DNA of 64,000 nt from Locusta migratoria (Eukaryota > Arthropoda > Insecta > Orthoptera > Acrididae): NCBI GenBank assembly GCA_026315105.1, contig CM048751.1:339000649-339064648 (forward strand). Reading direction: 5' to 3'. The translations under genes and the position numbers were made by a program. Below the pieces are notes generated by a model. That model worked only from the letters and a program-made list of their open reading frames with translations. It made no database searches and had not been told where the DNA came from. Below are positions 31,480 through 42,692 of this stretch, piece after piece. Position 1 is the stretch's first letter. Each line of letters begins with the position of its first letter.

Positions 31480-33440
31480 AATAGAAATTTTATTTATTTA
31501 TTTATTTTTTTTTTTTCTTAGTAAAGTACTCCAACATATTCAAAAGTAAAGAGAAACGCGTTTTACTTGTTTGTGCTGCAACAGGACCATTTTCAGCTGG
31601 TTACTAATACGATCAACATTTACTATTTTTCGAAGACATAGTGCAACTGTTTGACGATGTCAGCGTGGAGATTATGACATACGAGTTCTCAAAATGTGTG
31701 ATTTACTTAATTTTAATTTGCGACGTAATCTGCGTACTAAAATCGGCAGGTTCGTTTGCGCACACAGTCTTTTAGGTCTCCTGACACCTATTTTTATGTT
31801 TGTTCTCCGTCAGGGGTCAGTAAGTTGACGGAAATGCTGTGTTCGATCTTCTAACTGCAGCGTATCTGAAGACGTCCTGACCCACTCACCGTCGCTTCTG
31901 CCTCTAATCGATTTCTGTCTCCACTGTCATATGCCATAAACGTCGATGATGAAATAACAGACATTTACCAGTCTACCTGTCTTTCTAGCGCTTTACTATC
32001 AGCGTCCGACACATTACTGAGAGCGAGTGAATTTGTTGTCACACTAGCTTATCACAAGAGGTCTTATAAAGTGGCTAGTTAACGTCCGCTTTTTACCGGG
32101 ACTCGATCGCTTTTCAAAATTATGAATAAGTTTATTGTTGCCAATATGATGACCTAATATTACTCTAACCGTCCTTCAATCGAACCAGGTAAACAATCGC
32201 CCATTTCTAATAATTTTGGAATATACACATTTCCTATCCGTTAAAATGAGTGAAAAACACATTGTAACGTAATATTTTTATACTTTTTTCTTATAGTCTT
32301 GATACAAAGATTTTTTGCTTCATGTGCATAGGTCCAAGATACACTGTACTTTTATGTAGAGGAAAAAATCAGTTGCCACAACGACACGTATTAAAATGTT
32401 ATCACTGTAGAAGAGAACTTGCGTCAAAGGGGATTATATTTCTTCAAATTCATTGATTCTAGTTTACTTACAAATACAGAGTATAGAAAATCAAACATTT
32501 ATCACTTTGTTACAGTTTACAATAATCATTTTTACTAGTTCCAACGAAAGTACATTCCTGTGTAGGTATCATTTTCCACGTAATTACATTAAACAAATTG
32601 TTTGTAATGTGAATATTAATGAAGGTATTAGTGACTCATTCAGTATGGTCTTTCGTTCTCAAGTATTTTTTTCTTATTGGTACAATGTGCATGCGTTCAC
32701 GTAAGCAGTATGTGTTAAAATCAGCTGCAATGTGGTGGGTAGATGTGAAGCGGGTAGGCAGCCTATAGGCCATTGTTGAGCCGTTGTTTGCACCTGTACT
32801 GCACCCACTTGGAGCAGCAGTTGGAAATGTAAGAGCGTCTTAGGGAGCCCTGGGTTTTGCCGGCGACTTTCACGCAGCACACGCCGCACCCAGCATTTCA
32901 GATCGTTCGGCACTCGGCGGACGTGTTCCCGGCACGAAACGATCTGATACCTTCCGCACCATTTACTCCGGACAGTTTCCAAAATACATTCTACGGTCGT
33001 GACGTGCTGTGGGCAGTTGGTCATGTCCCAAGACCGCTGAGTTAGGCGTTACTAGCCGCAGCTTATCGGGTGAATCATTAATTGCCTGCTTCGAATCGTG
33101 TTAATTCTCATGCTTGTCTCGCTACCTTCCTTATGTCATAAGCGATATTAAACCTTTTGTGTTGGGAGACAGACAGCCCATTAGACCAGACTACTGTTGT
33201 CACTACTTCGATCGATTAAGTAAGTGAATCAGGCGAACAATGGTCACGATATTTTTGCTGTATTGAACTGTGAATAGGAATTCAGTTCTTGTGGCCTACC
33301 TGAGAGAAGCTCTCTCCAGGCCTTGATCATTATCTATGTGGTGAGTCACAGTCTTAGCTATAGACCCTAAAGCAGCAGGAACGTTCCTCGTAGTAGGAAT
33401 ACCCGTACTATTCAGAAAACGGACATATGATTTTTCTTGA
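31480..33440. other. No recognised gene
   Basis: Mostly AT-rich. 32700-33060 is less AT-rich and looks transposon-like but shows no terminal repeats; an open minus frame (33024-32674) has no recognisable motif. Confidence 0.45.
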
Positions 33441-33444
33441 TCTT

Positions 33445-33456
33445 CATCTTGTGTTG
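33445..33456. repeat. SINE target duplication CATCTTGTGTTG (left)
   Basis: Matches 33658-33669 exactly. Confidence 0.9.
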
Positions 33457-33657
33457 GCCGGCCGCGGTGGCCGAGGGGACTAAGGCGCTCCAGTCACGGT
33501 CTCTACGGCCACTACGGTCGGGGGTTCGAATCCCCCCTCGGGCATGGATATTTGTGCCGTCCTAGTTCGTAAGTAGTTCATAAGTAGTTTGTAAGTTTAG
33601 GGACTGATGACCCCGTAGTTAAGTCCCATAAACTATACAAACATTTGAACATTTGAA
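33457..33657 (+). mobile_element. Class-II-tRNA-headed SINE, well preserved
   Basis: Head gccggccgcggtggccgagg with a good A box, B box gggttcgaatcccccc, cgggcatggatatttgtgcc, body agttcgtaagtagttcataa and ctgatgaccccgtagttaag, ending acatttgaacatttgaa. A perfect 12-bp target duplication flanks it. The sequence is close to what I take as the family consensus. Confidence 0.92.
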
Positions 33658-33784
33658 CATCTTGTGTTGTTTACTGAGTTCTTTGTTGGAAACGCACCGT
33701 AAGAATCATTTAGGGAAAAACAATAATTTTGTCATGTATTACCTTTGACTCGGACTGTGAACGCAAGATTATTTTCCTCAAAAT

Positions 33785-33978
33785 GTTCAAATGTTTGTTA
33801 AACTTATGGGACTTAACTTCGTGGTCATCAGTCCCTAAACTTACAAACTACTTATCAACTACCTTATACTAAGAACGGCACAAATAACCATGTCCGAGGG
33901 GGGATTCGAACCCCCAACCGTAGTGGCCGTGCAGACCGTGACTGGAGCGCCTCAGTCCCCTCGGACACCGCGGCCGGC
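33785..33978 (-). mobile_element. Class-II-tRNA-headed SINE, opposite orientation
   Basis: Same family as 33457-33657 but inverted and 127 bp away. A perfect 13-bp duplication TTTTCCTCAAAAT (33772-33784 and 33979-33991) brackets it. Confidence 0.92.
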
Positions 33979-33999
33979 TTTTCCTCAAAATATTGTATT

Positions 34000-35960
34000 T
34001 TTGCAGTGTTACCTTTCTACAAAACTGCACGAAGCGCCAATTACAAATTATTGTAGCCATCACTTTCGTCGCCAGACAAAACAAAATCACTGCTCATCGC
34101 CAGGAATGAAGAAACGTACAGCACTGATTGTTGGGTAACACACCCAAAAATCAAAAGGTAACATTTGCCTTACAGTCAGGAAATCGCTTGCTTTTCCTCG
34201 CCAGGACGTTGTTAATAATCTCAAAACTGCGTTCTTTGGATCATTGTACATAGCGTGCAGCAGAATATTCTTCGTTAGTAATTCTCGGTCGTAAGTATTT
34301 TATAACGCCATAGCTTCCGCTGTCTGATCCTGGTTGGGGAGAAATGAACTTGACACAGAGGCTGCTTCGCAGCTACGGTTTCGCTTAAGAAGTGCAAAGA
34401 AAACTACTTGCGAATGGTGATGCATTGTATTTTGAAATAATAGATAGCATAGGACATTATGCTATGAAGTGCTACGATTGAAAATTATCATTTGTCAGTT
34501 CGTGAAAGTTGGATTACAAATAACTCAAATTGAATTTATAATTTACATTCTAAATAAATAAAATGTTCTACATTTCAGTACAGCCGATTGTACTAAATAC
34601 AAAACAACGATTCTAAGAATTGCTGACTGCAATCTTCTATCCTAGAGCTTCACTAGTCTACGGAGATTTTACCTTTCACTTTATCATATTTTCCAATTTC
34701 ATGCCACTTCCTACGTCTAGTTATTCGCTCCCAACTTTTATTTGTCGGATATCACACTGCAGTTACTGCATATATATTGAAATACAACTCGATAACAGTT
34801 ACTTACATTTTCCGGCGAATGTTATTATGAGACTCGAACACGAGTGAATATTGCGCCGCGTCACACATCAGGAATTAACACGCATTAGGATTGATTCCAT
34901 GAAGAATCGAATTCATAGATACAGAACTGCTTCAAACAAATTAGTTAATTAGCTACATATTTTTTACTTAACCATGTAATCGAGATACATTTTAGAAATG
35001 ACTCTAGGGAGATGTCACAGGTGCTGCTTATTTTTTTTCTTTTCAGCATAAAACTGCTATTATACATCGTGTATATCACATTAGTACAAATTTTCACCAG
35101 TCTTATTCTTCTACATAAAGAGATGTTTTTACTTCGAGCAAATAACTCACACAAAGAACAGGCGCTAGGCCCACCGACTGTTTACAAACCAATTAGGTCC
35201 TGATGTATGACTACTCACTGACTGATCACTTTAGCGTGTACTTTCGTTCTATTTATTAAAACATGAGCGTATAGTCCATTCTGTTCAAATTCGTATCAAC
35301 TTCCTCTTCTAAATAAGTAAACATTTCAATTAAATTCATCTTTTTTGTTTGCTAAAAAATACACAATATCAGTAATACTTAACGTTAAAAAATTATTAAC
35401 TGTAACTTTTGAAATTATGTAATTTGCCACACGTAGCAGAGAGTAAAAAAATTAGCAGCTAAGTTATTAATGAAGGAGTTAAGCATAATTTGGAATTACA
35501 GTTGTGGAAATTTATCGAAACATGAGGCATTTGTCTAAAGTGCACTCTACAGGATAAACAATATTTTTTCGTCACAAAATAAATATTCATGTATAAATTC
35601 ACAAACATGCTTCCCGTATTCTACATCTGCAATTGTACGTCGTCGAAAAAGGAATGAGCCTCGCAAATATCGTTATACTAGAAATAATGCTGCAATCTAT
35701 GTTTGACATAGAACTCTACAATACTGACCGTTATCTTTTTTGACAAGATCGCACGATTTACAGAACAGTGACTGGTTAGAGTTACTTGAGATACATATCT
35801 GAGATTGTGCATATGGAAGGACTTAATGCAAACAGAGTACATAAAACTAAGCGCATGTACCAAACAGATACACTGAATGAATCTCAAGGAAGTGTATACA
35901 CGAAGAACATAGCTTTCAGAGCCCCCATCTAATCAATACCTGCAGACTACTCGTCAGTCT
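34000..35960. other. AT-rich sequence with no recognised feature
   Basis: Only short ORFs without motifs. Probably intronic or intergenic. Confidence 0.5.
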
Positions 35961-35969
35961 GCGTATCAA

Positions 35970-36110
35970 AGAGTATAGATAGAGGCAATGCAGAAGATCA
36001 TACGACGAACAAGGCGATTCGTCACAAGTTCATTCAGTAAGTGCGAAAGCGTCACGAAGATGCTCAGGCGACTCCGGTGGAAGACACTGCAATCCGGCAC
36101 TGTGGATTAC
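35970..36110 (+). pseudogene. Short LINE RT C-terminal scrap
   Basis: The frame at 35988 reads MQKIIRRTRRFVTSSFSKCE then SVTKMLRRLRWKTLQ. It matches the 'IQRRAxRFV...SVTEMLxxLGWxxL' block that follows RT in the LINE family at 11440-13740. The rest of the 3' end is too decayed to follow confidently. Confidence 0.6.
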
Positions 36111-36904
36111 GACGTAATAGACTGTCAATATTCCCAGAGCGTACGATCCGATAACAACCATACTGGTTCCTACTGTGTATATGTACCGAAAAGACAGTGA
36201 AGGTAGACGGTATGGAGGGGTGAGTTTACAGGGAAGCTAATCATCAAGCGTTCCAGCGTGACTGGAACATGAAGAAGCGAGAGGAGTACAAATCTCCCTC
36301 GTGCTACCTTTTTCCCGTTTTCTTTTTTTCTTTTCTAAATATCAAAAACAGTCTGTCCGGTCATTGACATGCCCGTTCTCTTCCTGCAGTCTTGGCAGTT
36401 CTCATACTATACATTGGGCATTTGAGCTAAGTTGTAACACAGTATTACAGTCGAAAGAAAATATTATTAATAGTAAGAGCAGGTCAGATGCCGCGCAGAG
36501 CTCTCACAGAAGTGAAAATAACAAACAGACTATAAACTATGTTACAGCAAAGACATTCGAGTCACAACCTCAAAAACTGAATGCAAGAGTCATGTGGTCT
36601 TTGCGTAGGAAAAATTTTAAATCTCTTCTTTACACATCGCTGTTGCAAACGGACGTTACGCCATGACACAGACACAAAACTGAGTACAGTAAACCGGACG
36701 GACAGTTCTTGAATTTGTCAATAGAGTTGAATACGAGGGAGATCTGAACACGGTCCTCACGTTTCACAGTCGAGCACCATGACCACAAAACCAGATATCC
36801 CCCAGGGGCGAGCATGGTGACCCGAGGTAATGCCGTCTTTCTTCCTTCTTTCATCCCTGGACTACATTTCTTTTCCCTGCTCCTCCTTTCCTATCATCAG
36901 TCTT

Positions 36905-36985
36905 TCCCCTCTCCACCGGTGGACTGATGACTTTAGCAGTTTGGTTCCACTGTCCCAAATAAACAACAAAACCATACGCCTCTAC
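36905..36985 (+). repeat. SINE body remnant
   Basis: ggtggactgatgactttagc followed by agtttggttccactgtccc resembles the 3' body (ctgatgacc...gtttggtcc) shared by the window's SINEs. No head is present. Confidence 0.35.
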
Positions 36986-37094
36986 GCATTCGTACACCTT
37001 CTTCGGTTTTTATTCTTGATCACTGTTGAGTTTCTGACGAGGTATTCACTGGGCCATCGTACCACTACATTACAGCAACTCTACGTGGTGGGGG

Positions 37095-37845
37095 CTCCAA
37101 AAGTCATCGTAAATCGGCTTCAGGATTACTGAACCATTCTGTCTCTATAATAGTCCATGAATTATTGCTGATGAGAGAAGCGATGTGTCGATTATGTCCC
37201 ATAAACGTTTGATGGAATAATGTCGGGAGATCTGAGTGGCCAAATGATCCGCTGGAATTTTCGAGAATATTTTGCAGTGAACTGTGAATATTTTTAACTC
37301 GGTACATCGTCATCCATAAAAATGCAATGATTATTCGGAAACATGGAGTTCGTGAATGCAGCCATTGCCTATTAGTGCCAAATTGCGGCGCGCTACCTCG
37401 AAGGAAACGTTCTTCGCATGCCCCACACTGATTTGTGCGGTTTTTAACCCAGTGTTGTTGGTGTGTTAGCTCAGCCACAACTGTACGCACACACTGCTAG
37501 TCTCGGCCAATAAGTGGAGTTCGTCGGTCACTGCATTGTCCTTTGTGAGAGTTAATGCGTGAAATTTGGTATTCTCGGCACACTCTCTACATTGTGGATG
37601 TCGGAATACTGAATTCCCTAGCGATTTCCAGAATGCAGTGTCCCACGCGTATAGCTGCGGCAACCGTTCTGCGTTTGTTAATTGCCGTCGTACGGTAACG
37701 GTCACATCGGCTATTTTTCCACTTAAACCGCCGGAGTACAGATGAGGGCTCTGCCAATGCACCAGCCTTACGTACTCTGTGTAAGCATATTACCGCCATC
37801 TGTGACTGTGCGTATCGCTGTCACGAGACTTTTGTCACCTCCGTG
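37095..37845 (-). mobile_element. Decayed Tc1-like element (family 2)
   Basis: The minus strand starts with a cacggaggtgacaaaagtct terminus next to TA (37846-37847). It continues with an N-terminal HTH-like region (RRQLTNAERLPQ..., IAREFSIPTSTM), an internal deletion, then FLWMTMY and a frame-shifted 'PDIIPSNVYGT' C-terminal region. Its sequence is colinear with 49900-50575, another copy of the same family. Stops and frameshifts make it inactive. It abuts the pogo-like element, sharing the TA. Confidence 0.65.
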
Positions 37846-38088
37846 TAGGGTAAGGTCGACCGAATCGGGTCAAAATTTGTTGAAATCGAAATAAAAGACA
37901 AATTTACACACGAACAAATTTTCATTGTATATCCACAAAAGCTATGTTCTTTTGTTTATAAATTCAAATATATGACACTTCGTAAATATTGTTCATAGTT
38001 TCACACAATAAATCTGTAAGCTGAGCTGCATGACAGTATTTGCTTTCTTCAAGTAAGGGAAATCGGGTCATCAATTCGGCGAATAGGG

Positions 38089-38424
38089 TCAGTACGAAAA
38101 TGTATGCGTCACTTTAAAATACCGACACCCTTTCCCAAAAATAAACCTCTTCGTCCCTACTGCACCAACACAATTCTTATGGTACCATTCCCTGACATTT
38201 CCTTGGCATTGAATCCAGTCACCGAGTTTCGCTGATATTGAATCGCTGTATTTAATGTTGCAGAGTTCACAAGATGTGTCATCGTCATTTGTTTCTTTGG
38301 AGAATTCTGATGAACTCGACGCTGATGAGTCATGCTGTAGGTCTTGTCTGCTCTTAACCTGGCGTTTGTTCAAACTTATGGGCTGGGATGAGATTTTTCT
38401 TTTCCAACCTATTTTTTGTTGCAT
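38089..38424 (-). pseudogene. C-terminal PHD-like zinc finger of a pogo-type transposase
   Basis: A linker rich in Lys/Ser (ISSQPISLNKRQVKSRQDL, SSSSEFSKETNDDD) precedes CELCNIKY, LGDWIQCQGNVREWYHKNCV, GAVGTKRFIFGKGC. The C-x2-C...C...H-x2-C spacing and the LGDWIQC phrase match the finger found at the C-terminus of many insect pogo-like proteins. One expected Cys (CQ-x-C) is Asn and the last pair is degraded. The deletion joint with the HTH region lies near 38420. Confidence 0.65.
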
Positions 38425-38469
38425 TTATATTTTCTGGGGATGTAAGAAGTAGTGCCTTCTGTTTTCTGA

Positions 38470-38650
38470 CCACCTTTCACCTTTGCTGGATAATCCTTTC
38501 CACTTTGCAGTCGCCATTGTAGACAGGAATGCGGTACCCCAAACAATTCGCTGCATGGCGCTGACTCCTACCCTCCCGGTAAGCTTTAATTGCGTTTTGC
38601 ATCTCATCCTCGCTCCACAAAGTAACGGTTTTTCTTTTATATTTCCCCGT
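38470..38650 (-). pseudogene. Pogo transposase N-terminal HTH (psq-like)
   Basis: The minus-strand frame reads KRKTVTLWSEDEMQNAIKAY then REGRSQRHAANCLGYRIPVY; a one-base frame change restores the typical 'LGIPxSxLQ' end of a psq/HTH unit. This is the DNA-binding N-terminus of pogo/Tigger-like transposases. Confidence 0.6.
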
Positions 38651-39389
38651 CCGCAATAAAAAACCGATAACGAATGAATAAGAAACGAAAAAATATAACA
38701 ATTGCAATGAATCGAAATAAAAGTATTGACCCTTTTCACCCGGATTGTATTGACCCGATTCGGCGGAAATGCAAATTATTTTTTCACCTATGTTGGCAGT
38801 CCTGCACAAGCATATCTACGCGCCGGTTAACACCATAACCTTTTCTCCATTATATACATTTACTTCTAAACGAATACTTAACAAATTACTAAACGCATTA
38901 CCAGAGAGGTATATGAATTTGAATCCAATGCTGTTTTACAAAGGAGAAAATTTTAAGAACTTACCCCAAACAGCGCAATCTTCCACAAATTTTTACGCAA
39001 CAACGAACACGCCTGTCAATGTCTATCACTTCACAACTCATATAGAGAGTTCCAACAGTCACCGCTGTGTGGGAGCACTTCCCATACTACTTCGTACATG
39101 GCGATTAGGCGGGAATTCCTAAAATTGGCCAGATTCGTCTCCCGACCCGATTCGGCCGACCTCACCCTGCTTCGTAGCGAATGGTATTCGGCAGACAGTT
39201 GGCGTGCAAATCTGAGGGGATTGGGATGGGGAAATTCCCAAGGCAGAAATGGGTTAGAGATTTAGTGAGAAATGATTCTGAGTTCACTAGGCGCTACTCA
39301 GTGTGCGCCACATGTTTCGCTAAACTCATGCTGAACAGATACGTCCGTCTGTGGCTAGGTGACAGCTACCCCTCCGATCCCCCAGCTGC

Positions 39390-39665
39390 TACGCCCGTGG
39401 AGAGAGTTGGGTCGCCTTGAGGCGGGGTGTGAGGGAGCGCGCAGCTGGCTGTTGACGCTGTGGCGGCAGTGGCAGCCACAGCGGCAGCGAACGACCTCGA
39501 CTGGCGCAGCCGACAACCCGGTGGCGCAGCGATTGACAGCGCAGACTTCCGCGTAGCAGCCAAGGGCGCGCGACCCTGCCCGCACGCCCACACGCCGCCC
39601 CGTCACACGGCGGAAGGCCCCGGAGGCCGACACCGGCGGTCTTAGCACTCCGGTACAGAGCAGGT
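39390..39665. promoter_or_regulatory. GC-rich island, unassigned
   Basis: A ~275-bp CpG-dense segment (gagggagcgcgcagctggct, acgccgccccgtcacacggc) in AT-rich surroundings. Open frames on both strands are probably composition artefacts. There is no TATA/initiator/ATG/donor set comparable with 29852-29971. It could be a promoter, an unmethylated element or TE-derived. Confidence 0.35.
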
Positions 39666-39759
39666 CGAGGAGGTTAAAATGAGGGCAGGTGGCGCTATTG
39701 TGCAAAGCTTAGCTGTCGATTGAAGCCAGCCCGCTATCTTCCGGAACCAATGAAATATC

Positions 39760-39798
39760 TCTTCAGATTAACGCTCTGAGTGGTTCTTGCCCTGTTAA
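39760..39798. repeat. 39-bp LINE target duplication (left)
   Basis: Begins TCTTCAGATTAACGCTCTGA and ends CTTGCCCTGTTAA. Identical to 40703-40741. Confidence 0.9.
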
Positions 39799-40702
39799 TT
39801 TATTTATTTTTATTTATTTTATTTATTTGTTTATTTAGCCTGATCAGATTAGGGCCATCAGGCCCTCTCTTACATCGGACCAGGGTTTTACACATACAGT
39901 ATTTCTTTACATTTGAGTTACCTATAACATACCAATGATTTTTACAGATAAACAATTAATAACATAATTTATAAAAGTTAACTACATGTAAAAGGATGTA
40001 AATAAAAGGTATTGACTTAATTCTAATAGGATTAATACTAGTAGTACCACTGAGACACCTTCTGCTGCTGTTGGTGTAATAGTAGAAGTAACAACATGGA
40101 TATTAGCAGATACATGATGTACTTTTGAATCGAGACTGGTTAAGGCAAGACGAATTCTGACAAAAGGAAGTTAAGAAAGCTGTACCTGGCGAGAGCAATG
40201 GCAGTAAGAGAATATCTTGGAGGAGGAATGGATGTGACGTACCTGGACCGTAGAGTATTAAAGACTGGCGTAATTATTGCTTTAGTAGATAATCCATTAA
40301 CTGTCGTTTGAAGCTGGCAGTGTTATTCAGTTCTCTGATATACTGAGGTAGATTGTTCCAGAGCCTCGTTCCTGCTACTGAAAAGGATTTTGAGAAACCG
40401 GCTGAGTGATGGATAGGGACAGAAAGGGTTTTGCTCTGACAGGAACGAGTAGTTCTGTTATGTTGATCAGATAAGAGTGTTAAGGTCGAGGAAAGATATG
40501 AGGGACAGTGTACGTTGATAAGAGAGTAGAGGAAACAGAGTGTATGAAAATCTCTGCGCTTGTCAGCACGGAGCCACGATAGTTGCATATAAGATGGTGA
40601 AATCTGATCAAAGAGACGGATGTTACATATATATCGAACGCAGGCATTCATGATTAGTTCGAGACGTCTTGAGCTTTCCCAAGAAAGACCTTGCAAAATA
40701 CG
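39799..40702 (-). mobile_element. 5'-truncated LINE with 39-bp target duplication
   Basis: A 904-bp insert on the minus strand. Its 3' end (left) has an (AAATA)n tail (tttatttatttttatttatt on the plus strand). The coding part (40696-40274) is the terminal domain of a LINE RT. It is bounded by a perfect 39-bp direct repeat, longer than the usual LINE duplication. It is a different family from the two LINEs with CxCG tails. Confidence 0.88.
40274..40702 (-). pseudogene. LINE RT C-terminal domain, frame intact
   Basis: The frame reads SSRRLELIMNACVRYICNIR, SPSYMQLSWLRADKRRDFHT, YLSSTLTLLSDQHNRTTRSC, TLSVPIHHSAGFSKSFSVAG, TRLWNNLPQYIRELNNTASF and KRQLMDYLLKQ-stop. This is the common non-LTR C-terminal domain (NACVRxI...RLWNxLPxxIR...F...L). 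RT proper is absent through 5' truncation. The frame has no internal stop, suggesting a relatively recent copy. Confidence 0.8.
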
Positions 40703-40741
40703 TCTTCAGATTAACGCTCTGAGTGGTTCTTGCCCTGTTAA
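40703..40741. repeat. 39-bp LINE target duplication (right)
   Basis: Perfect copy of 39760-39798. Confidence 0.9.
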
Positions 40742-40795
40742 CTCTCATGCATAACTGTCATTTCTGAATACATATTTGATGTGTTGTTGTGGTCT

Positions 40796-41349
40796 TCAGT
40801 CCGCAGACTGGTTTGATGCAGCTCTCCACGCTACCCTGTCCTTTGCAAGTCTCTTCATCTGAGAGTACGTTCGGCAACCCACATACTTTTGAATCTGCTT
40901 ACTGTATTCGTCCCTCGGTTTCCCTCTACGATTTTTACCCCACACGCTTCCTTCTAATGCCAAGTTGACAATTCCTTGATGTCTCAGAATGTGTCCAACC
41001 AATCTATCCCTTCTTTTAGTCAGGATATGCCAGAAACTCCTTTTCTCCCCAATTCGGTTAAGCAACTCCTCATTAGTCACGTGATCTACCCATCTAATAT
41101 TCATCATTCGTCTGTAGCACCACACTTCAAAAACTTCTATAATCTTTTTCTCTGAACTCCTTATCGTCCACGTTTCACTGCCGTACAATGCTACACTCCA
41201 GACAAATGCTTTCAGAAAGGACTTCCTAACATTTAAATTAATATTGGATGTTAACAAGTTTAGCTTCTTTAGAAACGATTTTCTCCCCATAGCCATTCTA
41301 CATTTTATATCTTCTTTACTTCGGCCATCAGAAGTTATCTTGCTACCCA
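40796..41349 (-). pseudogene. RTE-like LINE C-terminal domain
   Basis: The frame reads CRMAMGRKSFLKKLNLLTSN, RKSFLKAFVWSVALYGSETW, KKIIEVFEVWCYRRMMNIRW, VDHVTNEELLNRIGEKRSFW, RLVGHILRHQGIVNLALEGS and KNRRGKPRDEYSKQIQKYVG. This is the characteristic post-RT region (ALYGSETW...CYRRM...W.DHVTNEE...GH.LRH...GKR.RG.PR) of RTE-type LINEs. It is intact over 184 codons. Confidence 0.85.
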
Positions 41350-41363
41350 AATAACATAATTCA

Positions 41364-41573
41364 AAAAATGTTCAAATGTTTGTTAAGCTTATGGGACTTA
41401 ACTACAGGAATATCAGTCCCTAAACTTACAAACTACTTATCTACTACCTTATACTAAGGAAGGCACAAATATCAATGCCCGAGGGGGGATTCGAACCCCC
41501 GACCGTCGTGGCCGTGCAGACCGTGACTGGAGCGCCTCAGTCCCCTCACCCACCGCGGCCGGCAATAACATAA
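41364..41573 (-). mobile_element. Class-II-tRNA-headed SINE inside the LINE
   Basis: Same SINE family (minus): gccggccgcggtgggtgagg head, gggttcgaatcccccctc B box, tgatattcctgtagttaagt body. The 14-bp duplication AATAACATAATTCA (41350-41363 and 41574-41587) is perfect and consists of LINE sequence, so the SINE is younger than the LINE. Confidence 0.92.
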
Positions 41574-41587
41574 TTCATCTACTACTT

Positions 41588-42445
41588 TTATTCCTTCAGC
41601 ATAGCCTGATTTTCTGACATAGCATTCCATTTTCTCCGTTTTACTCTTGTTAATGTTCAACTTATATTTTCCTTTCAAGATACTGCCCATTCCATTCAAT
41701 TGCTCTTCCAGATCCTTTGCAGTCTCTGACAAAATTACTATGTCATCGGCAATCCGCAAACTTTTTTATTTCTTGTTCCTGAACTGTAATTACCGTTCCA
41801 AATTTCTCCTTCCATTCCTTCACTGCTTGCTCAATGTACAGATTGAACAACATTGGGGAAAGGCTACAGACCTTCTTACTCCCTTCCCAACTTCTGCGTC
41901 CCTTTCTTGCCCTTCGACTCTAATAACCGCTGTCTGGCTTTTTTATAGGTTGAATATAACTCTTCGCCCCCTATATTTTACCCCTGCTACCATCAGAGTT
42001 TGGAAGTGTGTACTCCAGTCGACTTTGTCAAAAGTTTTCTCCAAATCTACAAAGGCCAAAAATGTAGGTTTGCCTTTCCTTACCCTATCTTCTAAAATAA
42101 GTCGTAATGTGAGTATTGCCTCCCGTGTTCCTGCATTTTTCCTAAATCCAAACTGATCTCCCCGAGATAAGATTCCACAAGTTTTTCCATTCGTCTGTAA
42201 ATAATTCGTGTTAGTATTTTGCACCCATGACTTATTAAACTGATAGTTCTGTAAGTTTCACACTTGTCTGCACTTGCTTTCTTTGGATTTGGAATTACGA
42301 TATTCTTCTTGAAGTCGGAGCGTATGTCCCCTGTCTCATACCTTTTGTATACAAGCTTAAACATTTTTTTTTTCATGACTGGCTCTCCTAACGAAATCAG
42401 CAGTTCAGACGGAATATCATCTACTCCAGGGATACAGAATATTTA
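41588..42445 (-). pseudogene. RTE-like LINE RT region (broken)
   Basis: Minus-strand pieces in element order: KLVYKRYETGDIRSDFKKNI, PNPKKASADKCETYRTISLI, SHGCKILTRIIYRRMEKLVE, GDQFGFRKNAGTREAILTLR, FLAFVDLEKTFDKVDWSTHF, then IADDIVILSETAKDLEEQLN (catalytic ADD kept) and KLNINKSKTEKMECY. Frameshifts lie near 42220, 41945 and 41760, so no product is possible. Confidence 0.82.
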
Positions 42446-42494
42446 TGTCAACAAATACAGACCTTTCAGATAGCTGAACTGTTATTTATTAACA

Positions 42495-42692
42495 TGCCGC
42501 GGCGGAATAGCCGTGCATTAAGGCGCCTTCCTGCGATGCACTTGGCCCTTCGCCGCCAGGGGTTCGAGTCCTCCCTCGGGCATGGCTCTGTGTGTGTCTG
42601 TTTTGTTCTTAGGTTAGGTTAGTTTAAGCAGTTTATAAGTTTAGAGACCGATGATCTCTGCAGGTCCCATAACTTAACAAACATTTGGACAT
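42495..42692 (+). mobile_element. Class-II-tRNA-headed SINE
   Basis: Head atgccgcggcggaatagccg, B box aggggttcgagtcctccctc, gggcatggctctgtg, body gcagtttataagtttagagac and gatgatctctgcaggtccca. Only a weak (t)attaac repeat is seen at its edges. Lies close to the truncated end of the RTE-like LINE. Confidence 0.8.

Larger units (their letters stand above)
37848..39168 (-). mobile_element. Pogo/Tigger-like element lacking the DDE core
   Basis: The ends GGGTAAGGTCGACCGAATCG and, inverted, CACCCTGCTT-side cgacccgattcggccgacct form TIRs of about 25 bp with few mismatches. A motif like cgaatcgggtca recurs subterminally (38056-38096, 38726-38764). On the minus strand an N-terminal HTH segment is followed directly by a C-terminal PHD-like finger, so the catalytic domain has been deleted. 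Total length is about 1.3 kb. Confidence 0.7.
40783..42445 (-). mobile_element. RTE-like LINE, 5' truncated, pierced by a SINE
   Basis: The 3' end at the left (tgttgtggtcttcagtccgc) is followed on the minus strand by the C-terminal domain, the RT blocks, and the start of RT at about 42440 where the copy is truncated. A SINE with its own duplications sits at 41364-41573. Several frameshifts are present. Confidence 0.82.

Noticed and set aside
32674..33024. 116-codon minus-strand ORF
   Set aside because: No recognisable domain. It ends in AT-rich sequence and shows no gene context.
33457..33560. SINE heads as working tRNA genes (Leu/Ser-like)
   Set aside because: A and B boxes are good, but the acceptor stem is not paired, the anticodon arm is degraded and each is followed by the SINE body and flanked by target duplications.
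39355..39705. Overlapping ORFs on both strands in the GC block
   Set aside because: Mutually antisense, compositionally biased and without motifs.
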